DNA from: Haliea sp964022665 | GTDB taxonomy: Bacteria; Pseudomonadota; Gammaproteobacteria; Pseudomonadales; Halieaceae | Direction: 5' to 3' | DNA: 64,000 nucleotides | NCBI GenBank assembly: GCA_964022665.1 | Contig: CAXIDF010000006.1 | Location: forward strand, 94,914-158,913 | Part shown: piece after piece, positions 9,369-17,784 of the stretch | Layout: each line of letters opens with the position of its first letter | Position numbering within the stretch: the stretch's first letter is position 1 | The notes under the pieces: model-generated | Databases searched by the model: none | Told to the model about the DNA's origin: nothing | Seen by the model: only the letters and a program-made list of their open reading frames with translations | Translations under genes and position numbers: made by a program

Positions 9369-9484
9369 GGGCGCGCGTGCCCGTGTGGAGTATGCAGGAC
9401 CGTTGGCAGCATGGATGCTGCTATCGAGCCCCCATGGATGGGTTCACGGCGAGTCCAGCATACTCCACACGGACACGCGCGCCC
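9369..9484. repeat. Composite inverted repeat with nested mini-hairpins (REP/MITE-like)
   Basis: Arms 9369-9399 and 9454-9484 are complementary over 31 bases with two mismatches. The loop holds two further perfect hairpins with GG loops: CAGCATGGATGCTG (9407-9420) and CCCATGGATGGG (9431-9442), followed by TTCACGGCG. The three-stem layout resembles dispersed palindromic elements of gammaproteobacteria more than a simple terminator; there is no T-run. It lies between the convergent genes pabB and thrH and may also stop transcription in both directions. Confidence 0.7.
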
Positions 9485-9516
9485 TACTCCCTAGACCGCG
9501 AATACCACCCCCAGCA

Positions 9517-10134
9517 TCAAACACTCAACGCCCGCTCACTAGCCTCAACAAACGCCTGCTTCAATGACGGAAAGTCATGCAGCGCCTTGAACTGCGGAAA
9601 CTCGTCAATCACATTCTGCGGCGCGTGGAACAGCAGACCCACATCCGCCTCTGCCAACATGGTAGTGTCATTGTAGGAGTCCCCCGCCGCGATAATGCGG
9701 TAGTGCAGACTGTGCAGGGCCTGCACCGAAGCCCGCTTGGGATCCTTCTGCCGCAGCTTGTAGTCCACCACTCTGCCCGTCTCGTCCACTTCAAGACGAT
9801 GACAGAACAACGTGGGCCAGCCCAACTGGCGCATCAGCGGCGCCGAGAATTCATAGAAGGTGTCCGACAGGATAATCACCTGAAACCGCTCGCGCAGCCA
9901 GTTGAGAAACTCGGCGGCACCCGGCAGCGGTTCCAGCGTGGCAATCACCGCCTGAATATCATCGATCTTCAGGCCGTGCTCATCCAGCAGGCGCAGGCGC
10001 TGTTTCATCAGCACATCGTAGTCGGGAATGTCGCGGGTAGTGGCGCGCAGGGCGTCAATGCCGGTTTTTTCCGCAAACGCAATCCAGATTTCGGGGATGA
10101 GCACCCCTTCCAGGTCAAGGCAGGCCAGTTCCAC
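9517..10134 (-). CDS. thrH: ThrH phosphoserine phosphatase/homoserine phosphotransferase
   Basis: HAD-superfamily enzyme (205 residues) known in Pseudomonas to dephosphorylate phosphoserine and transfer phosphate to homoserine. It begins MELACLDLEGVLIPEIW: the ThrH-type DLEG replaces the usual DxDxT nucleophile motif, with Asp7 as nucleophile. Later motifs are IILSDTFYEF (motif II) and IIAAGDSYNDTTML (motif IV). The start is a GTG at 10134 with GGAG 8 nt upstream; no ATG fits the family N-terminus. Single gene, convergent with pabB across the hairpin. Confidence 0.95.
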   Translation of the reverse strand: MELACLDLEGVLIPEIWIAFAEKTGIDALRATTRDIPDYDVLMKQRLRLLDEHGLKIDDIQAVIATLEPLPGAAEFLNWLRERFQVIILSDTFYEFSAPLMRQLGWPTLFCHRLEVDETGRVVDYKLRQKDPKRASVQALHSLHYRIIAAGDSYNDTTMLAEADVGLLFHAPQNVIDEFPQFKALHDFPSLKQAFVEASERALSV

Positions 10135-10217
10135 GCTGTGTACTCCAAGAGGCTTTCAGGAAGCGGCCCAATCTACCCAAGCGCCGCACGGGCCACAAGC
10201 GCAACGGGCACAAAAAA

Positions 10218-11192
10218 TCAGTACACGGGTAACTCAATGTCCGCGAACAGCGCCTCCAGCTCGGCCTTGCTGTGATGTGCAAACGCTTCCTTGACGATAT
10301 CGCGGGTCAGATGTGGTGCAAAGTCCTCAATGAAGTCGTACATATAGCCGCGCAGAAAGGTGCCGCGACGGCAACCGATGCGGGTCACGCTGCTGGCAAA
10401 CAGGCGCGTGGCATCCAGCGCCACGAGGTCCGAGTCCGCGCGTTCGTCGTAGGCCATGGCGGCAACAATGCCGATGCCGAGACCCAGGCGCACGTAGGTT
10501 TTGATGACATCGGCATCGGCAGCGGTGAACACGACTTTGGGCACCAGACCACGTGCTACAAAAGCCTCGTCGAGTTTCGAGCGCCCGGTGAAACCGAACA
10601 CGTAGGTCACAATGGGGTGCGCGGCTACGTCTTCCAGCGTCAGCTCGGAAAGCTGGGTCAGGGGATGATCGCGAGGCACCAGCACACAGCGGTTCCAGCG
10701 GTAGCACGGCAGCATGATCAGGTCACTGAACAGCTCCAGGGCCTCGGTGGCGATGGCGAAATCCACCGTGCCATCCGCCGCCATTTCGGAGATCTGCATC
10801 GGTGTGCCCTGGTGCATGTGCAGCGACACGTCCGGATAGCGTTCAATGAAAGAGCGGATGGTCGCGGGCAAGGCGTAGCGCGCCTGAGTGTGCGTGGTCG
10901 CAATCGAGAGGCTGCCCTTACGCTCATTAGAGTACTCCTGGGCCACCTGTTTGATGCTCTCCACCTTGCGCAGCACTTCCCCTGCCGTTTGCAGAATGGC
11001 TTCCCCCGCCGGCGTGACGTGGGTTAGATGTTTACCGCTGCGGGCGAAGATCTCCACGCCCAGTTCATCTTCGAGTAAACGGATCTGCTTACTGATACCC
11101 GGCTGCGAGGTGTACAGGCTCTGTGCCGTTGCCGACACATTCAGGTCGTGGTGGGCGACTTCCCAGATGTAGCGCAGTTGCTGCAGTTTCAT
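10218..11192 (-). CDS. cysB: CysB LysR-type regulator of sulfur assimilation
   Basis: 324-residue LysR regulator that activates cysteine biosynthesis genes in response to N-acetylserine. The start MKLQQLRYIWEVAHHDLNVSATAQSL with helix-turn-helix ending in TSQPGISKQIRLLEDELGVEIFxR is the CysB signature, and the C-terminal domain has ATTHTQARYALP and the GxPxQI-like ligand segment (HQGTPMQISEMAADG). A TTG/GTG reading extends 15 nt upstream; the ATG at 11192 is chosen from the family N-terminus. Not obviously in an operon. Confidence 0.95.
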   Translation of the reverse strand: MKLQQLRYIWEVAHHDLNVSATAQSLYTSQPGISKQIRLLEDELGVEIFARSGKHLTHVTPAGEAILQTAGEVLRKVESIKQVAQEYSNERKGSLSIATTHTQARYALPATIRSFIERYPDVSLHMHQGTPMQISEMAADGTVDFAIATEALELFSDLIMLPCYRWNRCVLVPRDHPLTQLSELTLEDVAAHPIVTYVFGFTGRSKLDEAFVARGLVPKVVFTAADADVIKTYVRLGLGIGIVAAMAYDERADSDLVALDATRLFASSVTRIGCRRGTFLRGYMYDFIEDFAPHLTRDIVKEAFAHHSKAELEALFADIELPVY

Positions 11193-11321
11193 ACCCAAAC
11201 CTCTCACCGCACGCGCTCACCACAGGGCCGCGGTGAGCGGGAGCTTATACAGAATAGTAGTTAAAGCTGGCTGTTGCCAAGATCAATGGAATAACAGGCC
11301 CGTGGAATAAGAAACCGCGCG

Positions 11322-12221
11322 CTAGCGGTTGGCAACGCCGTGTGGCACATGGCCGGTGGCAATGTGCGGACTGGCGAGCTGGCAGTGAGTTTCCTGGTCG
11401 TCAAAAAACACATCCGCCTGGTAGGCGCGCAGGAACTCGGTCTTGTTCAGGCCACCGAGGAAGATGGATTCATCAATACGAATATTCCAGGCGCGCAGCG
11501 TACGTATCACGCGTTCATGTGCCGGCGCCGAGCGCGCGGTCACCAGCGCCGTGCGTATGGGTGCCTCACTGGCGGGAAACGCCTGCTGTAAACGATGCAG
11601 GGCCGCGAGAAAGGGTTGAAACGGCCCGCCACTCAGCGGTGTGCGCGCTGCTGCGCGTTCGCTGGCAGTGAAGGCTTCCAGCCCCTGCGACTTGTAGACC
11701 TGTTCAGCCTCATCGGAAAACACCACGGCATCGCCGTCAAAGGCGAAGCGCAGCTGGTCGGTGCCTGAATTGCCGCTCTTGTTGGACACCAGCGTGGCCG
11801 CGGCCACCCCACAGGCGAGCGCATAGCGCACATCCTCGGCTTCGTTGGAAAGAAACAGCTGGCACCCGAAGGCGTTGATATAGCGCCAGGGGCTTTCACC
11901 GCCACAAAAGGCCGCCCGGGTGATCGGTAGCTCGTAGTGTTGGATGGAGTTGAACACGCGCAGGCCGGTATCAGCACTGTTGCGCGACAGCAACACCACT
12001 TCCACGCCCACACTATCGCCCAGCAGGGAATTCAGCCGCAGCATTTTCTGCACCAGCGGGAAGGCCTCGCCGGGTGCCAACGGCTCTTCTTCGTGAGCGA
12101 TCTGGTATTCGGAATAGGCCTTCAGGCCATCCTGTTCGAACACCTGATGGCTGGCATCCAGATCGAACAGCGCGCGCGAAGAAATCGCGATAACCAGCTT
12201 ATTGGGGGTTTCATCTGCCAT
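11322..12221 (-). CDS. 5'-nucleotidase, cytosolic type-1-like
   Basis: 299-residue protein of the 5'-nucleotidase family otherwise known from eukaryotic cN-I (HAD fold). It starts KLVIAISSRALFDLDASHQVFEQ, where SSRALFDLD takes the place of the HAD motif I, and has VVLLSRNSADTGLRVFNSI and ALVTARSAPAHERVIRTLRAW plus VFFDDQETHC as later HAD motifs. Predicted to hydrolyse nucleoside monophosphates in the cytoplasm. Its start codon sits inside the 16-bp palindrome at 12215-12230. Confidence 0.85.
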   Translation of the reverse strand: MADETPNKLVIAISSRALFDLDASHQVFEQDGLKAYSEYQIAHEEEPLAPGEAFPLVQKMLRLNSLLGDSVGVEVVLLSRNSADTGLRVFNSIQHYELPITRAAFCGGESPWRYINAFGCQLFLSNEAEDVRYALACGVAAATLVSNKSGNSGTDQLRFAFDGDAVVFSDEAEQVYKSQGLEAFTASERAAARTPLSGGPFQPFLAALHRLQQAFPASEAPIRTALVTARSAPAHERVIRTLRAWNIRIDESIFLGGLNKTEFLRAYQADVFFDDQETHCQLASPHIATGHVPHGVANR

Positions 12222-12230
12222 GGATGGCAG
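12215..12230. repeat. Short palindrome over the 5'-nucleotidase start codon
   Basis: CTGCCATGGATGGCAG: 7-bp arms around GG, the same CAT-GG-ATG loop design as the two mini-hairpins inside the element at 9369-9484. It could hide the start codon in mRNA or be a fragment of the same repeat type; chance is possible. Confidence 0.4.
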
Positions 12231-12304
12231 TGTAACCGCAACCCTCCTGCGCGCCTAGCAACCGTGATACGGGATGCCGGGGCGCGCCGAAAGGCCGCTG
12301 CAGC

Positions 12305-13657
12305 TCAGGCCTCCGGTGCGGGCTGACCGTCGAAATAGGCCCGGCTGATGCGAAACACCAGCGGCGCCAGCAGGATCAGCGCAATCAGGTTGGGGATGGC
12401 CATGAAGGCGTTTAGGGTATCGGCGATCAGCCAGACCAGCTCCAGATCGATCAGCGTACCCACCGGAATGGCCAGTACCCACAGCAGGCGAAAAGGCAGG
12501 CTGGCACGAATGCCAAACAGGAATACCGCGCAACGCTCGCCATAGAATGACCAGCCAATCATCGTGGTGAAGGCAAACAGGCAGAGCCCCAGGGTCACCA
12601 CGTATTCACCCCCGGGCATGCCCTGGGCAAACGCCATGGATGTCAGGCTGGCGCCACTGACACCGGTGGGCAGTACATCCATGATAACGATGACCAGCCC
12701 GGTCATGGTGCAGACGATAAGCGTGTCGATGAAGGTACCCAGCATGGCGATCATGCCCTGCTGTACCGGCTGACTGGTCTGCGCCGCAGCGTGCGCGATA
12801 GGCGCGCTGCCGAGGCCTGCCTCGTTGGAGAAGATGCCGCGCGCGACACCAAAGCGAATCGCTGCCCACACCGTCGCCCCGGCAAAGCCCCCCGCTGCGG
12901 CCGAGCCACTGAAGGCTGCGTTGACGATGGTGACTACTGCCGCTGGAATCGCCGTAACGTGGGTGACCAGTACCAGCACCCCCATGAGGATGTAGCCCAG
13001 TGCCATCATCGGTACCAGCCAGCTCGCGACGCGCGCAATCCGCTTCACACCGCCGAGAATCACGGCGGCGACCAGGCCCATCAGCACCAGCCCCGTTGCC
13101 AGTGGTGGCACCGCGAGAAAGTCCTCAAGAACCTGCGCCACCGAGTTGGACTGCACTGTGTTGGCAATACCAAAGCCCGCCAGGGTACCGAAAATCGCAA
13201 AGGCCCAGGCCAGCCAGTGCCAGCGCTGGTGCAGCCCATTGCGGATATAGTACATGGGCCCACCACTGTAGTTCCCCGCTGCGTCCTGCTCCCGGAAACG
13301 CACAGCGCAGACTGCTTCTGCGTATTTGGTTGCCATACCCACCAGCGCCGTAATCCACATCCAGAACAGGGCACCGGGGCCACCGAGCACAAGTGCAGTG
13401 GCAACACCGGCGATATTACCGGTACCAATGGTTGCCGAGAGTGAGGTCATGAGAGCGCTGAAGGGAGAAATATCACCCTGCCCCTGTCCTCCCCGGCCGC
13501 TGAAAAGAAGGCGGAATGCGCGGGGGATGTTGCGCAGGGTGAGAAAGCGCAAGCCTATGCTCAAGTAAAGGCCGGTGCCCAGCAAGAGAACCAGCATCAC
13601 GGGGCCCCAGGCCCAGCTATTGATTGTGGTGACGAATTCGCCGAATGCCTGCATCAT
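12305..13657 (-). CDS. Sodium:alanine/glycine symporter, AGCS family
   Basis: 450-residue inner-membrane symporter with about ten hydrophobic helices. Recognisable AGCS stretches are GTGNIAGVATALVLGGPGALFWMW, KYAEAVCAVRFRE, GGPMYYIRNG and FSNEAGLGSAPIAHAAA. It would import alanine or glycine with Na+. Start ATG at 13657 (a second ATG follows directly). It lies 15 nt downstream of the D-cysteine desulfhydrase-like gene on the same strand, so a yajC - desulfhydrase - symporter transcription unit is likely. Confidence 0.93.
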   Translation of the reverse strand: MMQAFGEFVTTINSWAWGPVMLVLLLGTGLYLSIGLRFLTLRNIPRAFRLLFSGRGGQGQGDISPFSALMTSLSATIGTGNIAGVATALVLGGPGALFWMWITALVGMATKYAEAVCAVRFREQDAAGNYSGGPMYYIRNGLHQRWHWLAWAFAIFGTLAGFGIANTVQSNSVAQVLEDFLAVPPLATGLVLMGLVAAVILGGVKRIARVASWLVPMMALGYILMGVLVLVTHVTAIPAAVVTIVNAAFSGSAAAGGFAGATVWAAIRFGVARGIFSNEAGLGSAPIAHAAAQTSQPVQQGMIAMLGTFIDTLIVCTMTGLVIVIMDVLPTGVSGASLTSMAFAQGMPGGEYVVTLGLCLFAFTTMIGWSFYGERCAVFLFGIRASLPFRLLWVLAIPVGTLIDLELVWLIADTLNAFMAIPNLIALILLAPLVFRISRAYFDGQPAPEA

Positions 13658-13672
13658 TATTGTGACCCTGAA

Positions 13673-14689
13673 TTAACCGCTGGCGGCGGTGTGCAAGAAA
13701 CCGAACTGGTCCGCCTGCGGGAACACACCGAATACGCCCCCGGAGTGCAGAAATACAATATCGCGCTGATCGTCGAACCGGCCCGTCGACAGCTCCTGCA
13801 CGAGCCCATGGAAGGCCTTGCCGGTGTACACCGGATCGAGCAATACGCCTTCCAGTGCCGCCAGGTCTGCGATCACCCGCAATACCTCGGAGCTCGCCAC
13901 ACCGTAGCCCGCACCGACGTACCCATCGATCACGCGCGGTGTGACCGTTGCTGCGGGTTGGCCGGGGAAACGGCTGCGCCAGTCCGCTACATCCGTCGCA
14001 ACCTTATTGAGAAAATACGCCTCATCGTCACAGACGTTGACGCCCCAGACCGTAAGCGGCAGAGCGTGCAGGGCCGTGCCCAGGGTGAGGCCCGCCTGGG
14101 TGCCGCCGGAACCCGTGGCGGTCACCAGATGGGCCGACTCGATATCCGCCCGAGCGAGGTCCTCGCGCAGTTCCTCACAGGCGGCAATGTAGCCCCAGAT
14201 ACCCAGGCCATCGCTGCCGCCGGTGGGAATAATCAGCGCCTTTCTACCCAGCCCTGCGTAGTGCGCTCGCCAGCTTTCAAGCAAGGCGGGCAGTTCGGCA
14301 GCATAGTGGCTCTTGGGATAGCAATTGATGGTGGCACCGGCCAACTGACCGAGCAGGTAGTTGCCCTGCCCCGTAAGCGGTGTATCCCCGCGCAACACGA
14401 GGTGTGCCGAGAGGCCGGCCTGTGCCGCGGCATAAGCCGTTGCGCGACAATGGTTGCTTTGCAGACCACCGCAGGTGATCAGCGTGTCGTAGCCTTCGGC
14501 GAGCGCATGCGCAACGATAAATTCGAGTTTGCGCACCTTGTTGCCACTCAGCAGACAACCGGTCAGGTCATCGCGCTTGATCCAGAGGCGCTTGCCACGG
14601 CCCCAGCGCTCAGTGGCCCGGGGCAGGTACTGCAAGGGCGTGGGGCGCTGGGCCAGCGCAATCCTTGGCGGCAGCACAAGCCCTTTCAT
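13673..14689 (-). CDS. PLP-dependent D-cysteine desulfhydrase/ACC deaminase family protein
   Basis: 338-residue fold-type II PLP enzyme. LLSGNKVRKLEF carries the Schiff-base Lys at 51; GGLQSNHCRATAYAAA is the substrate/phosphate region of D-cysteine desulfhydrases and ACC deaminases; ATGSGGTQAGL binds PLP phosphate. It probably degrades D-cysteine or a related D-amino acid to pyruvate, sulfide and ammonia. ACC deaminase activity cannot be excluded. Its ATG overlaps the yajC stop by one base (TGATG), indicating translational coupling; the amino acid symporter follows. Confidence 0.85.
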   Translation of the reverse strand: MKGLVLPPRIALAQRPTPLQYLPRATERWGRGKRLWIKRDDLTGCLLSGNKVRKLEFIVAHALAEGYDTLITCGGLQSNHCRATAYAAAQAGLSAHLVLRGDTPLTGQGNYLLGQLAGATINCYPKSHYAAELPALLESWRAHYAGLGRKALIIPTGGSDGLGIWGYIAACEELREDLARADIESAHLVTATGSGGTQAGLTLGTALHALPLTVWGVNVCDDEAYFLNKVATDVADWRSRFPGQPAATVTPRVIDGYVGAGYGVASSEVLRVIADLAALEGVLLDPVYTGKAFHGLVQELSTGRFDDQRDIVFLHSGGVFGVFPQADQFGFLHTAASG

Positions 14690-15024
14690 CAGCCGATGGA
14701 CTTGAGTGTTCCTTTCGGCAACACCGCGTGGATATGGATGCGCTGGAACTTCATGTCGACATTATTCGCCACGTTCAAGACCACATAGTTGTCGTCGAGC
14801 CCGGTGATACGGCCGAGAATTCCGGAGCTGGTTACCACTTCGTCGCCCTTGCCGAGCGCGGCCACCATCTGCGCATGCTCTTTCTGGCGCTTGCGCTGAG
14901 GACGGATGGCGATGAAGTAGAACAGCGCGAACAGCCCCACCAGAAACACAATCTGGAAGATCTCGCCGCCACCCTGGGCGCCACCCTGGGCCTGGGCGTG
15001 AGCACTGGCAATGAACAAACTCAT
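14689..15024 (-). CDS. yajC: YajC family preprotein translocase subunit
   Basis: 111-residue single-pass membrane protein of the SecDF-YajC complex. After a short Ala-rich start comes the membrane helix QIVFLVGLFALFYFIAIRPQ with the hallmark RPQRKRQKEH, then KGDEVVTSSGILGRI. An AAGGAG site precedes the ATG at 15024; longer readings upstream lack this. The usual tgt-yajC-secD-secF context is absent: here the gene is coupled to an amino-acid enzyme, so this may be a second copy. Confidence 0.92.
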   Translation of the reverse strand: MSLFIASAHAQAQGGAQGGGEIFQIVFLVGLFALFYFIAIRPQRKRQKEHAQMVAALGKGDEVVTSSGILGRITGLDDNYVVLNVANNVDMKFQRIHIHAVLPKGTLKSIG

Positions 15025-15485
15025 GACAACTCCTTGCAGCCTGCGCCGACTGGCGCGAGCGGTAACGGGGGGGAAATAACAGGCGCCAAATGTACAGCGA
15101 AACCCTCGGTGCTGCAATCTGGCGGGCAGTCAGGACTGCAGCTCAAGGTCGTACACCATAATTTGTGGTGCATGATCGGAAAAACGCTGTGCCCTATGGG
15201 CCTCCTGCTGCGCCAACCAGTTGCAAAATCCCTTGCGCGCGGCAGCGCGGATGCCGTTGGTATTACAAGTTATGATGGTCGCCACTGCGGGTTCCCGCTG
15301 TCAGGCCCGTGAGCGCTGGCACGAGGTACCTGCAGCGGGCAAAGCGCGCCAGTGTAACGGAATGCACCGGCGCCGTTCAATTCGCCTCAGGCCGCCGGCA
15401 ATACTGCCCCTGCCATCGCCGCTTGTGTATCATGCCCCGACTTCAACCCGTATCCCCTGACGACGACTGGAGACTACTGACCGCC
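15025..15485. other. Intergenic region between yajC and acyl-CoA synthetase
   Basis: About 460 bases between divergent genes with no convincing coding sequence. In-frame readings extend from the synthetase up to 15309 but look unlike protein (Arg/Cys-rich, no family match). Should contain promoters for both sides; I could not pick a clear -35/-10 pair. Confidence 0.5.
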
Positions 15486-17192
15486 ATGAATGATGTCGCC
15501 GCCCTCAGCGCGAACCTGCGCGCCGCCGCCGAACAACTGACTGCTCCCGGAGCGCCCTTCGAGCTCAAAGACTGTACCGTCAATGGTGTCGCCATGCGCT
15601 GCTACGCCAATGCACCCTCCACCCTGCGCGACGCGCTGGATGCCGGTCGTGCCCATGGCGACAAGACCGCAATCACCTACGAGGATGAACGCTACACGTT
15701 CTCAGAGTTCTTTGACGCAGCCGACCGCTTTGCGCACTACCTGGTGCATCAGGCGGGCATCCGCAAGGGTGACAGGGTTGCCATCGCCATGCGCAACTAC
15801 CCGGAGTGGATGTTCGCGTTTGTCGGCATCCAGGCAACGGGCGCGATCGTGGTGCCGCTCAACAGCTGGGGGCGCGCGGAAGAACTGGGCTATGCATTGA
15901 ACGATGCCGGGGCGCGGCTGGTCGTCTGCGACCTTGAGCGCCATACGCTGGTGCGTGCGCAGCTCGCCGAGCTGGACTGCCAGGCGGTGGTGGTGCGCAG
16001 CGGTTCCACGGACATCGGGCCGGCAAAGCGCTGGGAAGCGACGCAGGAAAGCCCGGCACAGGCACCAGAGGTGGCGCTGGATAGCGAAGACCTGGCTATG
16101 ATCATGTACACCTCCGGCACCACCGGCAAACCGAAAGGTGCCGCTTCGACCCACGCCGCCATCTGCCAGGCGCTGCAGAACTTCGAGCTGATGGCTTACG
16201 TATCAGCCATGACCAACCCCGAGGTCATCGGCAAGATGATGGGTTCGGGTTTTGAGCCCTGCACCCTGCTTGCGGTGCCGCTGTTTCATGTGTCCGGCTG
16301 CTACGCCATTTTCCTGCTCAACCTGCGCGGCGGTCGTAAAACCAGCATTCTCTACAAGTGGGATCCGGAAGAGGCGCTCAAGGTCATTGAGCGCGAGCGC
16401 ATTACCGTTTTCACCGGTGTACCGGCCATGACGATTGCCATGCTCGAATCACCAGCCTTTGAGCGTGCCGACACGCGCAGCCTGTTCTCACTCGGTGCGG
16501 GTGGCGCGGCCTGCCCGCCACACTTGAAAGATCTTATTTACCGCAAGGTTCCCGATGCCTACCCGGGTACCGGTTACGGCATGACCGAAACCAATGCGAC
16601 TGGCAGCAGCTGTACCGGCGAAGCGTACCGCCTGCAACCGACGGCGGCGGGCACCATTTCCCCCATCGTCGATATGCAGAGTGTAGACCCGGAAGGCAAT
16701 GTACTCCCGGCCGGGCAGCCAGGCGAGCTGATGGTGCGCAGCCCGACCAATGCGCGTGAATACTGGAACCTGCCCAAACCCACCGCGGAAACCTTTGTCG
16801 ATGGCTGGGTAAAAACCGGCGATATCGGTTTTGTCGACGAATACGGTTTTGTGCACGTGGTTGACCGCATCAAGGACATGGTCATCCGCAATGGCGAAAA
16901 CATTTACCCGGTCGAAGTGGAAGGCGTGTTGACCGCCCATCCACAGGTGATTGAAGCGTCAGTCTATGGGCTGCCCCACCCGGACCTGGGCGAGGAGCTG
17001 GCGGCCACGGTGAATAGCGCAGCCGATCTTGAGGTTGACGACCTGGTGAGCTACCTGCGTGAGCACATGGCCGGCTACAAGATACCCACCCAGTGGCGCT
17101 TCACACAGCAGCCGCTGGTGCGCAACGCTACCGGTAAACTGCTGAAACCCGATATTCGTGCCGCGCATCTGGCACAGTGGCCACACCGCTAG
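15486..17192 (+). CDS. Acyl-CoA synthetase (AMP-forming), class I adenylate-forming enzyme
   Basis: 568-residue ligase activating a carboxylic acid as acyl-AMP then acyl-CoA. Motifs run in order: MIMYTSGTTGKPKGAASTH (P-loop), VPLFHVSGCYA, GYGMTETNATG (A5), VDGWVKTGDIG (A7) and the C-terminal RNATGKLLK with the catalytic Lys. It resembles long-chain/cyclohexanecarboxylate-type ligases; the substrate is unknown. The ATG at 15486 is chosen because homology-like sequence starts there; 15429 (MPRLQP) is the alternative. It is the only plus-strand gene beside the minus-strand catabolic genes that follow. Confidence 0.88.
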   Translation: MNDVAALSANLRAAAEQLTAPGAPFELKDCTVNGVAMRCYANAPSTLRDALDAGRAHGDKTAITYEDERYTFSEFFDAADRFAHYLVHQAGIRKGDRVAIAMRNYPEWMFAFVGIQATGAIVVPLNSWGRAEELGYALNDAGARLVVCDLERHTLVRAQLAELDCQAVVVRSGSTDIGPAKRWEATQESPAQAPEVALDSEDLAMIMYTSGTTGKPKGAASTHAAICQALQNFELMAYVSAMTNPEVIGKMMGSGFEPCTLLAVPLFHVSGCYAIFLLNLRGGRKTSILYKWDPEEALKVIERERITVFTGVPAMTIAMLESPAFERADTRSLFSLGAGGAACPPHLKDLIYRKVPDAYPGTGYGMTETNATGSSCTGEAYRLQPTAAGTISPIVDMQSVDPEGNVLPAGQPGELMVRSPTNAREYWNLPKPTAETFVDGWVKTGDIGFVDEYGFVHVVDRIKDMVIRNGENIYPVEVEGVLTAHPQVIEASVYGLPHPDLGEELAATVNSAADLEVDDLVSYLREHMAGYKIPTQWRFTQQPLVRNATGKLLKPDIRAAHLAQWPHR

Positions 17193-17210
17193 CGGGCACC
17201 GCCCGCCACA

Positions 17211-17233
17211 CGGGTGCCTCATTGGGGCACCCG
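17211..17233. terminator. Hairpin between convergent genes
   Basis: CGGGTGCC (17211-17218) pairs perfectly with GGCACCCG (17226-17233) around a 7-base loop, 19 nt after the acyl-CoA synthetase stop. No long T-run follows on either strand, so termination strength is uncertain. Confidence 0.45.
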
Positions 17234-17269
17234 CAGCAACCCGGGGTTGGGAGTGATCAAGCGAGTGTT

Positions 17270-17719
17270 TTAGAGTCCCATGAAATCAGGGGCATTAAAT
17301 ACCCAGCTTTTCTCCTCGGCGCGGCGACGAATACGCCAACCCTGAGCCGTACGCACATACTCGTCGACATACCACAGTCCCAACAGGAAAACGTGGAGCC
17401 CTCCTTCGGGCAACGCCATTTCCATCGGGTTGAAGCACATGACACGGCCGGTCGCCGTGTCGCCATTCACCACGAACTGCAGGTTGGCGTTCAGGTGCTG
17501 GCTGTTGGGGAAGATGCCATCGGAAACCGCATCCTTTAAATAAGCGATGGTCTCCTCGAGATTGCCGACGGAACCCCCGAAGGCCGAGTAATCAACGTGT
17601 GCATCCTCGGTGAAGACACCGCGCAGGTCATCGAAGGACTTGCTGTCGATCAGGTGCGAGTAGTGAAATACGAGATCCTGCAGTTCCAGACGGTCTGACA
17701 GTTCCTGTTGTGAAAGCAT
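17270..17719 (-). CDS. SnoaL-like/NTF2-fold protein
   Basis: 149-residue protein of the SnoaL_4-like nuclear-transport-factor-2 fold. It shows the usual opening (ELSDRLELQDLVFHYSHLIDSKSFDDLRGVFTEDAHVDYS) and the WRIRRRAE strand near the end. Members act as isomerases, cyclases, dehydratases or small-ring hydroxylases; none can be assigned. It is first to be read among the minus-strand group ahead of nothing obvious, and is separated by about 65 nt from the GST-like gene upstream. A second SnoaL-like gene lies at 57341-57883. Confidence 0.8.
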   Translation of the reverse strand: MLSQQELSDRLELQDLVFHYSHLIDSKSFDDLRGVFTEDAHVDYSAFGGSVGNLEETIAYLKDAVSDGIFPNSQHLNANLQFVVNGDTATGRVMCFNPMEMALPEGGLHVFLLGLWYVDEYVRTAQGWRIRRRAEEKSWVFNAPDFMGL

Positions 17720-17784
17720 GAAAATTCTCCCTTGTTGTTATCGGTCATGGTTGTGCAAGGCACGCCGTTCGCTATCGCCGTCGC

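Noticed and set aside
12215..12230. Regulatory operator for the 5'-nucleotidase gene
   Set aside because: The palindrome overlaps the start codon and is short; it is kept as a repeat candidate, not called an operator.
15309..15485. N-terminal extension of the acyl-CoA synthetase
   Set aside because: Arg/Cys-rich, no signal or domain features, and family-like sequence begins after 15486.
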